Below are positions 1-4,088 of a stretch of DNA of 8,673 bases, piece by piece. The stretch is from Synergistaceae bacterium (GTDB lineage: Bacteria > Synergistota > Synergistia > Synergistales > Aminobacteriaceae). Position 1 is the first letter of the stretch. Each line of letters opens with the position of its first letter. The translations under genes were made by a program, and so were the position numbers. The notes beneath the pieces were generated by a model. The model made no database searches, was not told where the DNA came from, and worked only from the letters and a program-made list of their open reading frames with translations. Location: NCBI GenBank assembly GCA_009778055.1, contig WRKN01000100.1, positions 1 to 8,673 of the forward strand, read 5' to 3'.

Positions 1-831
1 CATCTCGTCCATCCCGACGGTTCCCATCGAGACTTTGCTGAACGTGTTTCCGTTGGAAGCCCTGAACGGCTCGAAGGTGTCGCCCGCGACCTGCGCCAGT
101 ATACTGATAACACCGGGTTTCACTTCGTTGTAAGTCACGCGGACGTCGCCGATATTCGGCGAGGACGGCGAGCGTCCAAGGTAGACGACGTTGCCCTGGA
201 CATGCACATAGGCGCCCAAGCCGGGGCGCGCTATCTGCCGGTCCAGATTCTCCACGGCGTCGGGGAGCGCTTCAACGGCCGCGGAGCCCGACCCGGATAC
301 GGAGTTCAGGATGAAAGTCGGAAGCTTGTACGCGCCGAAAGTCACTTCATCGGCGTAAAGAGTCTCCGAGGGGACCCTCATCAGGACGTGGTTCTCGTTG
401 CGATAGGTGTACTCGTGGAAAAGGGACGAATTGACCGGACTGCTCGACCACTGCCGGGAGTAGTCGTAAACGGTGACCGTCTCCGTGCCGCCGCCCGGCC
501 TGTTCCGGGTTTCCCTCCTGGAACTTTCCACCCACTGGTAGTATTGTACTCTGCGTTCCAGGCTGATGACCGTCGCTTTGACGCCGATGACGGGATCCGT
601 GACGGCCTCCTTCACGTCGGCGAGCCCCGTCGCGTACACCATCTTTCCATTGAAGGCGGGGTCCAGCCTCCCCACGTCCGTCAGAGCGACGGCAGCCGAC
701 CGCGCCTCGGAGATGGCGTCTCCCGTGGCGGCGCTTCGCCCCTCGTTGTACCAGAGGAGCCCCGCGCCCGCCAGCAAAAGTAAAACCGCAACCACCTTAT
801 GAGGCTTTTTGTTTCTTTCCGTATGCGCCAT
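1..831 (-). CDS. TMEM43-family membrane protein (C-terminus outside window)
   Basis: The gene reads leftward and is open at the window edge; 277 codons are visible. An ATG at 831 is preceded by AGGGAGG (839-845 on the complement) with 7-nt spacing, which fixes the start. Residues 12-28 form one hydrophobic helix, followed at once by WYNEGRS, close to the WNEGRA signature that follows the first membrane helix in TMEM43 (DUF1625) proteins. Other family-like segments are LERRVQYYQWVE (91-102), YDYSRQWSSSPVNSSLFH (122-139), a GAYKL block near 166-170, and YLGRSPSSPNIGDVRV (217-232). Bacterial members usually have about 380-400 residues with further membrane helices at the C-terminus, so roughly 100 residues are missing here only because the window ends. 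From the family, the large middle part lies outside the lipid between the first helix and the C-terminal ones. The bacterial role is not established and the neighbours do not reveal it. Family assignment is firm; function is unknown. Confidence 0.85.
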   Translation of the reverse strand, partial: MAHTERNKKPHKVVAVLLLLAGAGLLWYNEGRSAATGDAISEARSAAVALTDVGRLDPAFNGKMVYATGLADVKEAVTDPVIGVKATVISLERRVQYYQWVESSRRETRNRPGGGTETVTVYDYSRQWSSSPVNSSLFHEYTYRNENHVLMRVPSETLYADEVTFGAYKLPTFILNSVSGSGSAAVEALPDAVENLDRQIARPGLGAYVHVQGNVVYLGRSPSSPNIGDVRVTYNEVKPGVISILAQVAGDTFEPFRASNGNTFSKVSMGTVGMDEM

Positions 832-894
832 TAATGAACCTCCCTTTCTATTCTGATGATACTCAAGCGTTTCCCAAAATACCGTACCCGGGTC

Positions 895-929
895 ATCAAA
901 ATCGTCACCCTTGGGGTGATTTTTATGAT
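895..929. other. Dyad upstream of the TMEM43 gene
   Basis: TCACCC (905-910) pairs with GGGTGA (914-919) across a 3-nt loop. It is flanked by AAAA (898-901) and TTTTT (920-924), with ATC/GAT at the outer edges. It sits 65-100 bp upstream of the TMEM43 start. It could be an operator or a weak bidirectional terminator. It shares the GGGGTGATTTTT-like core of the direct repeats just to its right, so one protein might bind all three. I could not place a convincing promoter for the TMEM43 gene. Confidence 0.4.
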
Positions 930-934
930 TGGGA

Positions 935-1023
935 AAGGGTGATTTTTGGGGTGACGTTGAATGAAGGATAGTATTTCGACGGATTTGTCAAGTTATATAA
1001 GGGTGATTTTTGGGGTGATGTTG
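935..1023. repeat. Pair of 25-bp direct repeats
   Basis: Copies at 935-959 and 999-1023 match at 24 of 25 positions (core GGGTGATTTTTGGGGTGA; the one difference is C or T after it). Their starts are 64 bp apart, about six helical turns. A partial third copy (TTGGGGTGATTTTTA) lies at 911-925. The spacer between the copies is unrelated. The arrangement fits operator sites or the remains of a larger tandem repeat. No gene covers this stretch. Confidence 0.7.
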
Positions 1024-1050
1024 GAGGTGATGCGACGACATTTTATGAAA

Positions 1051-1150
1051 ACCGCCCGCCGTTGGGAGGGGCAAACCCCCGTCCGCCGGAGGGAGGAATC
1101 CCTCCGGTCGTCCTCCCCTGCGGGAACTTACCCCTTTTATCAAGGGGGCT
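1051..1150. repeat. GC-rich palindromic intergenic block (REP-like)
   Basis: Three hairpins follow each other in 100 bp: GGGG caaa CCCC (1068-1079), a perfect 8-bp stem CCGGAGGG / CCCTCCGG (1086-1093 / 1100-1107, 6-nt loop), and CCCCTT / AAGGGG (1131-1136 / 1142-1147). An outer pairing of GGGAGG (1064-1069) with CCTCCC (1112-1117) can enclose the middle hairpin. Small ORFs crossing this stretch have biased, low-complexity composition and are not credible. It resembles dispersed intergenic palindromes seen in many bacteria; copy number cannot be judged from one window. Confidence 0.5.
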
Positions 1151-1153
1151 TAG

Positions 1154-1196
1154 AAAAACGCGAGATTTAGCCGACTTGATGTCTGCTCGCGTTTTT
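1154..1196. terminator. Bidirectional intrinsic terminator
   Basis: A perfect 11-bp inverted repeat, AAAAACGCGAG (1154-1164) and CTCGCGTTTTT (1186-1196), encloses a 21-nt loop. Because the arms carry A5 and T5, either strand yields a stem ending in a U-run. It begins 6 bp beyond the stop codon of the minus-strand nuclease gene (ends at 1202), so its main job is probably to end that transcript. Confidence 0.75.
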
Positions 1197-1201
1197 GCAG
1201 G

Positions 1202-2206
1202 TCAGTTCACGAGCGCGCGTACCTTTTCCACGGGCAAACCGGCGCTTCGAGCGATGATATCAGGTGAGACGCCATTTGCCAGTAGGTTTCTCGCCATTTC
1301 TTCTTTGCCTTGCGCCATGCCTTGCGCCATGCCCTGCGATATGCCTTGCGCCATGCCCTGCGCAATGCCTTCCTCTATACCACGTTGTTCAATCTCTCTG
1401 GCAAGTTCTCTCTCGCCAAGCGGTATGTACACGATCTTTCCCTCCTTGCTCAGTTGGTTCCTAAATTCCGTGTATTGCTTTCCCAATTCCTTGTCTCGCA
1501 AATCCATGATCCGTTCAAGAAAAAGCAGTAGATCACGTTTGTCTTCACGACTCCAGCCCCGTTCCGCCAGAAGACCCGTCAATGTACGCAGGTACGTAAA
1601 TTTTTGTATCTCCTCTTGGGCTTTCAGCGCGCATTTGGCGGCGCAGAGGGCGAGGTCTATCGGGTTGTCGCTCGCCTGCAGCTCTCCGTCGTCCAGGTCC
1701 GCCAATACAAGATTATTATAGCGGTAAACGCTTTCCGTGCCAAAGTGCGAATGCTCGTAAAACCGATCTTCTTTTCGGCGGCCCTCCGTGACTATGGCCA
1801 GCGCGACCGGTTCTCTGCGGTAATGCGCGTAGATCAGGCATTTGTAATGGTACATCCTCTCGGCGAGATTTCCGCCTCCGGGGCCTTGCGCCTCGATATG
1901 GAGAAGGATCCACGTCTCGTCTCCGTTTTTCATCGGCACTTCCAGCACAAAGTCCGCAAAATGCGGGCTCGTATGGATTTCTGGGTCTGACGTGTTCAGG
2001 ATGTCCCTGAACTCCTTGTCGAGAAAGCGGGCCTCTTTCGTGGCGTCCGCTTTTTCGTGCAACTCCGGCAGGGCGCGTTTGAACAGCGATCGGTAAAATC
2101 GCTCGATCAGGTCTTTCCAGAACCCGTCATGGTCAAAATATTCCCGTTTATCGGAGCTGTCTCCAGTTGTTTCCACGCTCGCCGCGTCCGTCCCGCTTTT
2201 TGTCAT
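1202..2206 (-). CDS. Rpn-family recombination-promoting nuclease / putative transposase
   Basis: The product has 334 residues from the ATG at 2206. An open frame continues to a TTG at 2254, but a perfect TATAAT (2240-2235, minus strand) lies inside that extension. GAGGGGG sits just upstream of GTG 2209 / ATG 2206, so the shorter start is preferred. The N-terminal part carries the PD-(D/E)XK signature: D in HFADFVLEVP (residue 85 from this start) and E-x-Q in LLHIEAQG (E105, Q107), with AERMYHYKCLIYAHYRR following, as is usual in the family. These proteins are Mg-dependent DNA endonucleases related to E. coli RpnA-E, which promote RecA-independent recombination. The C-terminal region has an alanine/glycine/glutamine repeat (about 280-300) and then a small helical end (LLANGVSPDIIARSAGLPVE). 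The gene looks intact and is followed by a strong terminator. An IS3 element lies about 55 bp upstream of its -10 box. A natural substrate or a role in phage defence cannot be read from the sequence. Confidence 0.85.
   Translation of the reverse strand: MTKSGTDAASVETTGDSSDKREYFDHDGFWKDLIERFYRSLFKRALPELHEKADATKEARFLDKEFRDILNTSDPEIHTSPHFADFVLEVPMKNGDETWILLHIEAQGPGGGNLAERMYHYKCLIYAHYRREPVALAIVTEGRRKEDRFYEHSHFGTESVYRYNNLVLADLDDGELQASDNPIDLALCAAKCALKAQEEIQKFTYLRTLTGLLAERGWSREDKRDLLLFLERIMDLRDKELGKQYTEFRNQLSKEGKIVYIPLGERELAREIEQRGIEEGIAQGMAQGISQGMAQGMAQGKEEMARNLLANGVSPDIIARSAGLPVEKVRALVN
1311..1370 (-). repeat. Tandem 12-bp repeat (5 units) in the nuclease gene
   Basis: Five 12-bp units (consensus on the plus strand TGCGCCATGCCT/C) run head to tail with one to three changes each. 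On the coding strand each unit encodes four residues of the type G-(M/I)-(A/S)-Q. Gain or loss of a unit keeps the frame, so copy number would change only the length of the C-terminal helix. Similar G-x-x-x-G ladders are common at this place in Rpn-type proteins. Confidence 0.85.
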
Positions 2207-2234
2207 CACAAGCGCGCACCCCCTCGATGGGCTT

Positions 2235-2262
2235 ATTATAGCCTCCCTCCACAACGCAAAAG
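2235..2262 (-). promoter_or_regulatory. Probable promoter of the Rpn-type nuclease gene
   Basis: A perfect -10 box TATAAT reads leftward at 2240-2235, 28 bp before the ATG at 2206. The -35 region is poor: CTTTTG (2262-2257) at 16-bp spacing is the best I see. The -35 region overlaps the hairpin at 2260-2284. The IS left end (about 2295) lies just beyond, so the insertion may have removed upstream control sequence without breaking the core promoter. Confidence 0.5.
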
Positions 2263-2284
2263 GGCGAGCTTCGCGCCCGCCCTT
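2260..2284 (-). terminator. Hairpin with a T-run, terminator-like on the minus strand
   Basis: AAGGGCG (2260-2266) and CGCCCTT (2278-2284) form a 7-bp stem with an 11-nt loop that can pair further. Read leftward, the stem is followed by TTTTG. It would stop transcription entering from the right, for example antisense transcription from the insertion sequence or from a gene that lay there before the insertion. Confidence 0.4.
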
Positions 2285-2294
2285 CCAAAAAACG

Positions 2295-2330
2295 TCGGGT
2301 CTACGTTACAATAGCGGACAGTAAGTTAAG
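2295..2330 (+). repeat. IS3 left inverted repeat (IRL)
   Basis: The inner 15 bases (2316-2330, GGACAGTAAGTTAAG) match the complement of 3516-3530 at 14 of 15 positions. GGGTC at 2297-2301 matches the outer part of the right end at the same 14-bp distance. The exact terminus is inferred. Confidence 0.65.
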
Positions 2331-2363
2331 GGAGTCTCTTAAAAATGGGAGGGAACCTTAAGA

Positions 2364-2645
2364 ATGTCTGTGACCCGACGTAAATATGATGCAGAGTTTA
2401 AGAAGAACGCTGTAAAACTAAGCTACGCCAGCCCCAAGACCATAAAAGAAGTGGCCGATGACCTCGGAGTATCGGAAAGTATGCTTTACAGGTGGAGGCA
2501 GCGTTACACGGCGCAGGGTGAAAAGACGCAAACCGCCACACTGGAAGAAGAACTCAAGGTGCTCCGCCTAGAAAACGCTGAACTGAAGATGGAGCGTGAC
2601 ATGCTAAAAAAAGCCGCGGCCTACTTTGCGAAACTGCAGAAGTAA
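2364..2645 (+). CDS. IS3-family OrfA, HTH protein
   Basis: The product has 93 residues. ATG 2364 follows GGGAGGG (2347-2353) with 10-nt spacing. Residues 5-48 form a helix-turn-helix of the HTH_Tnp_1 type (KYDAEFKKNAVKL, then EVADDLGVSESMLYRWR). Residues 60-84 form a leucine zipper with leucines exactly seven apart (L60, L67, L74, L81), ending MLKKAAAYFAK, the usual OrfA C-terminus. In this family OrfA binds the terminal repeats and restrains transposition, and the zipper mediates multimer formation. The reading frame overlaps the orfB frame. Confidence 0.93.
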   Translation: MSVTRRKYDAEFKKNAVKLSYASPKTIKEVADDLGVSESMLYRWRQRYTAQGEKTQTATLEEELKVLRLENAELKMERDMLKKAAAYFAKLQK

Positions 2646-3520
2646 AATACCGTTTCATCGCGGCACATTCGGAATATCCGGATACAAAGTGGGCCGCATT
2701 CTTGAGAGTGTCGCGCAGCGGTTATTACGAATGGAAGAAAACTCGTGATATACGAGAAAATGCAGTCAATATCTACACGGAAACGATACGCAAAATTTTT
2801 GATGAAAGCGGGGGCAGTTACGGAGTTGAGCGGGTCTGTGCAGAGTTACGCAAAAAAGGATTTACGGCGTCGTTCCGCCGGGTGCGTGACAAGATGGCCG
2901 AACAGGGTCTGAAGTCGGTCCACCTGCGGCGTAGGCAACGCTCTCTGACAGACAGCAGCCGAGCACGAGGAGAAGGATATCCGAACCTGGTTGCCGATCT
3001 GGATATTACGAAGCCGTTCCATGTGGTATCAAGCGATATCAGTTATATCCGAACGAAGGAGGGCTTTGAATATCTGTGCCAAGTGAAGGATGTTGCCAGC
3101 GGTATAGTACTGGCACATAGCATGTCGGAACGAATGAAGGCGGGCTTGGTAGCCGACACAATCCGCCAGATGCTGAAACGTTGGAAATTGCCAACAGGAT
3201 GTATTTTCCACAGTGACCGAGGAAGCCAGTATACATCGAGCTTGGTGAAAGAGTTGCTAAATAGTCATAAAATTATGCAAAGTTATTCAAGAGTAGGAAA
3301 ACCTGGAGATAATTCGTGGAGCGAGAGCTTTTTTGCCAATCTGAAGAAGGAGGCGGTTCATTGGACCCACTTTAAGACGCGAGAAGAGGCACGTGATGCT
3401 ATGTTCGCTTATATCGAGGGGTTTTACAACACAAAAAGGATACAGAAAAAGCTTGGATACCTTAGCCCTATGCAATGGCTCGAAGAGTGGTGTGTCAATA
3501 ACTTGTTATCAGTTGCTTAA
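2364..3520 (+). CDS. IS3-family OrfAB transposase made by -1 frameshift
   Basis: Translation follows the orfA frame to the A7 run at 2606-2612, slips back one base and continues in the orfB frame (2612-3520), giving about 385 residues (83 + 302). The orfB frame has no credible start of its own near its natural N-terminus. The first in-frame starts, TTG 2702 and GTG 2708, would lose the conserved EVKYRFIAAHSEYPDTKWAA segment encoded at 2639-2698. The orfB part holds an HTH_21-like region (YYEWKK to RRVRDKM), then the RNase H-like integrase core. Counting from TTG 2702, the catalytic residues are D112 (VVSSDISYI), D172 (FHSDRGSQYTS) and E208 (NSWSESFFANLKKE), with exactly 35 residues between D172 and E208 and K215 seven after the E. 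This is the DD(35)E triad that cuts and joins DNA ends via a circular intermediate. All key residues are present. Confidence 0.9.
2591..2620 (+). promoter_or_regulatory. Programmed -1 frameshift site of the IS3 element
   Basis: The heptamer A AAA AAA (2606-2612, followed by G) lies in the orfA frame as required for tandem slippage, and the -1 frame is orfB. GGAG (2591-2594) lies 11 nt upstream, the position at which an internal Shine-Dalgarno site stimulates slippage in dnaX and some IS elements. The palindrome GCCGCGGC (2613-2620) follows immediately. I do not see a long stimulatory stem. Confidence 0.8.
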
Positions 3521-3551
3521 CTTTCTGTCCGGAAAACTGTTGACGACCCCA
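3516..3551 (-). repeat. IS3 right inverted repeat (IRR)
   Basis: This is the complement of the left end. The stop codon of the transposase (TAA, 3518-3520) lies inside the repeat, so the transposase C-terminus and the right end share bases. Read outward, the repeat ends GACCCCA. Confidence 0.65.
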
Positions 3552-3581
3552 GTTATGACGAAAGGGTGCCTTAAAGCATCG

Positions 3582-3620
3582 GACAAGCTGGCGCTTGTCG
3601 GACAAAAGTCTATCGACTTT
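3582..3620. terminator. Two tandem hairpins right of the insertion sequence
   Basis: Stem 1 is GACAAGC / GCTTGTC (3582-3588 / 3593-3599, loop TGGC). Stem 2 is AAAGTC / GACTTT (3605-3610 / 3615-3620, loop TATC). TCGGACAA occurs before each (3579-3586 and 3598-3605). Read leftward, stem 2 is followed by TTTTG, which gives a weak terminator for the minus-strand remnant ending at 3698. In the plus direction no U-run follows. Confidence 0.35.
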
Positions 3621-3697
3621 CGCCCGCCAAGCGCACTTGCTTGCTCTCCGAGGGGAAGATTTGGGTTGGTATTCGGCGGCCTGATGGCCTTCTCTCT

Positions 3698-3898
3698 TTA
3701 CTTCACCTTGATGCCCAGCTTTCTGCACCGCCTGTCCAGCGCGCTCGCATATTTCTGCCGTTCGAGGAACAAGCCAACCAACCTGGCCAGATGCTTCAGG
3801 ATAACAATTTCCTCATCCTGCCAGACGCGTTCCACGCTACAACTGTCAAAACCTACAAGACCGCTCCGGTTTCCGCCAGCGCCGAGTTGATCCCCGCG
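3698..3898 (-). pseudogene. Probable remnant of a small minus-strand gene
   Basis: A minus-strand frame is open from 3898 to a TAA at 3698-3700. Its last 45 codons (from GTG 3835) read like a true protein: VERVWQDEEIVILKHLARL, then GLFLERQKYASALDRRC, then RKLGIKVK. The amphipathic pattern with W, EE, RR and a final LGI vaguely recalls Myb/SANT-like or other small HTH proteins. There is no ATG in frame and no ribosome site before GTG 3835, and the upstream part (RGDQLGAGGNRSGLVGF) looks non-native, so the start has probably been lost or shifted. It could also be an intact 45-residue gene with an unusual start. The function is not recognised. Confidence 0.4.
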
Positions 3899-3901
3899 TC
3901 A

Positions 3902-3929
3902 TTGAATCCAATAGAATAAGTTCTATAAT
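3902..3929 (+). promoter_or_regulatory. Promoter of the sensor-kinase operon
   Basis: TTGAAT (3902-3907) and TATAAT (3924-3929) are separated by 16 bp, giving a good housekeeping-type promoter. Transcription would start near 3936, leaving a leader of about 150 nt before the kinase start at 4085. No other promoter of this quality is visible before 4085. Confidence 0.6.
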
Positions 3930-3963
3930 AAAAGTCGTAGGAAGATGAAAAGACGCGCTTGCT

Positions 3964-4008
3964 ATTATTCTGCTTCTGCTCCCCCGGAACACGGTGTGCC
4001 GCAATAAT
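3964..4008 (+). other. Possible structured leader of the kinase mRNA
   Basis: ATTATT (3964-3969) can pair with AATAAT (4003-4008). Inside, CGG-AA-CAC (3985-3992) folds on GTG-CCG (3996-4001) around GGT. The fold lies between the predicted promoter and the AAGGAG site at 4023-4028. It matches no riboswitch class I know and may be incidental. Confidence 0.25.
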
Positions 4009-4028
4009 CGAATGAAGGCGGGAAGGAG

Positions 4029-4088
4029 ATGTTCGCCTTGACAAAAGGTCGCTATTCTTCCGATATGACTGAGGATGACAGGTCATGA
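4029..4088 (+). CDS. Possible 19-codon leader peptide coupled to the kinase gene
   Basis: ATG 4029 (or TTG 4038, better spaced from AAGGAG at 4023-4028) opens a short frame, MFALTKGRYSSDMTEDDRS, ending in TGA 4086-4088. That stop overlaps the kinase start in the form ATGA, the classic translational-coupling arrangement. The strong AAGGAG suits TTG 4038 (9-nt spacing), which gives a 16-residue peptide. The kinase also has its own GAGGA at 4071-4075, so coupling may be only an enhancement. There is no family resemblance. Confidence 0.3.
   Translation: MFALTKGRYSSDMTEDDRS

Larger units (their letters stand above)
2295..3551 (+). mobile_element. IS3-family insertion sequence, about 1.26 kb, apparently intact
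   Basis: Two overlapping reading frames (HTH orfA and DDE integrase-core orfB) joined by a -1 frameshift define the IS3 family. The inferred ends are the limits of an imperfect 36-bp inverted repeat (24/36 matches). Matches cluster in an outer GGGTC block and an inner GGACAG-AAGTTAAG block, the two-part layout expected for cleavage and transposase-binding sites. The right end closes with CA as usual for the family; the left begins TC rather than TG, so the left limit may be off by some bases. I see no clear 3-4 bp target duplication. Both frames are uninterrupted and the catalytic triad is present, so the element may be active. The subgroup is not assigned. Confidence 0.85.

Noticed and set aside
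202..802. Two plus-strand frames over the left end
   Set aside because: The minus-strand frame here shows clear TMEM43 family features throughout; the plus-strand products are antisense noise.
1307..1370. CRISPR-like regular repeats
   Set aside because: The 12-bp units are contiguous without spacers and lie in a coding frame; there is no CRISPR array in the window.
1062..1721. Plus-strand frame of 219 codons opposite the nuclease gene
   Set aside because: The MPCAMPCAMP-type repeat is just the 12-bp repeat read on the wrong strand, and the frame begins inside the palindromic block.
2291..3555. Target-site duplication of the insertion sequence
   Set aside because: Bases outside the inferred ends (AACG on the left, GTTA on the right) do not match, and shifting the ends by a few bases gave no convincing 3-4 bp duplication.
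3393..3890. Plus-strand frame crossing the right end of the insertion sequence
   Set aside because: It overlaps the transposase in another frame and spans the IS boundary; no domain is visible.
3641..3919. Plus-strand frame of 92 codons right of the insertion sequence
   Set aside because: Its product is low in family-like features and the opposite-strand frame looks more protein-like. It also runs through the -35 box of the kinase promoter. It is kept only as an alternative.
3945..4007. A 20-codon ORF (MKRRACYYSAS...) in the kinase leader
   Set aside because: The only upstream GGA is too close to the ATG to serve as a ribosome site, and the stretch is better explained as possible leader structure.
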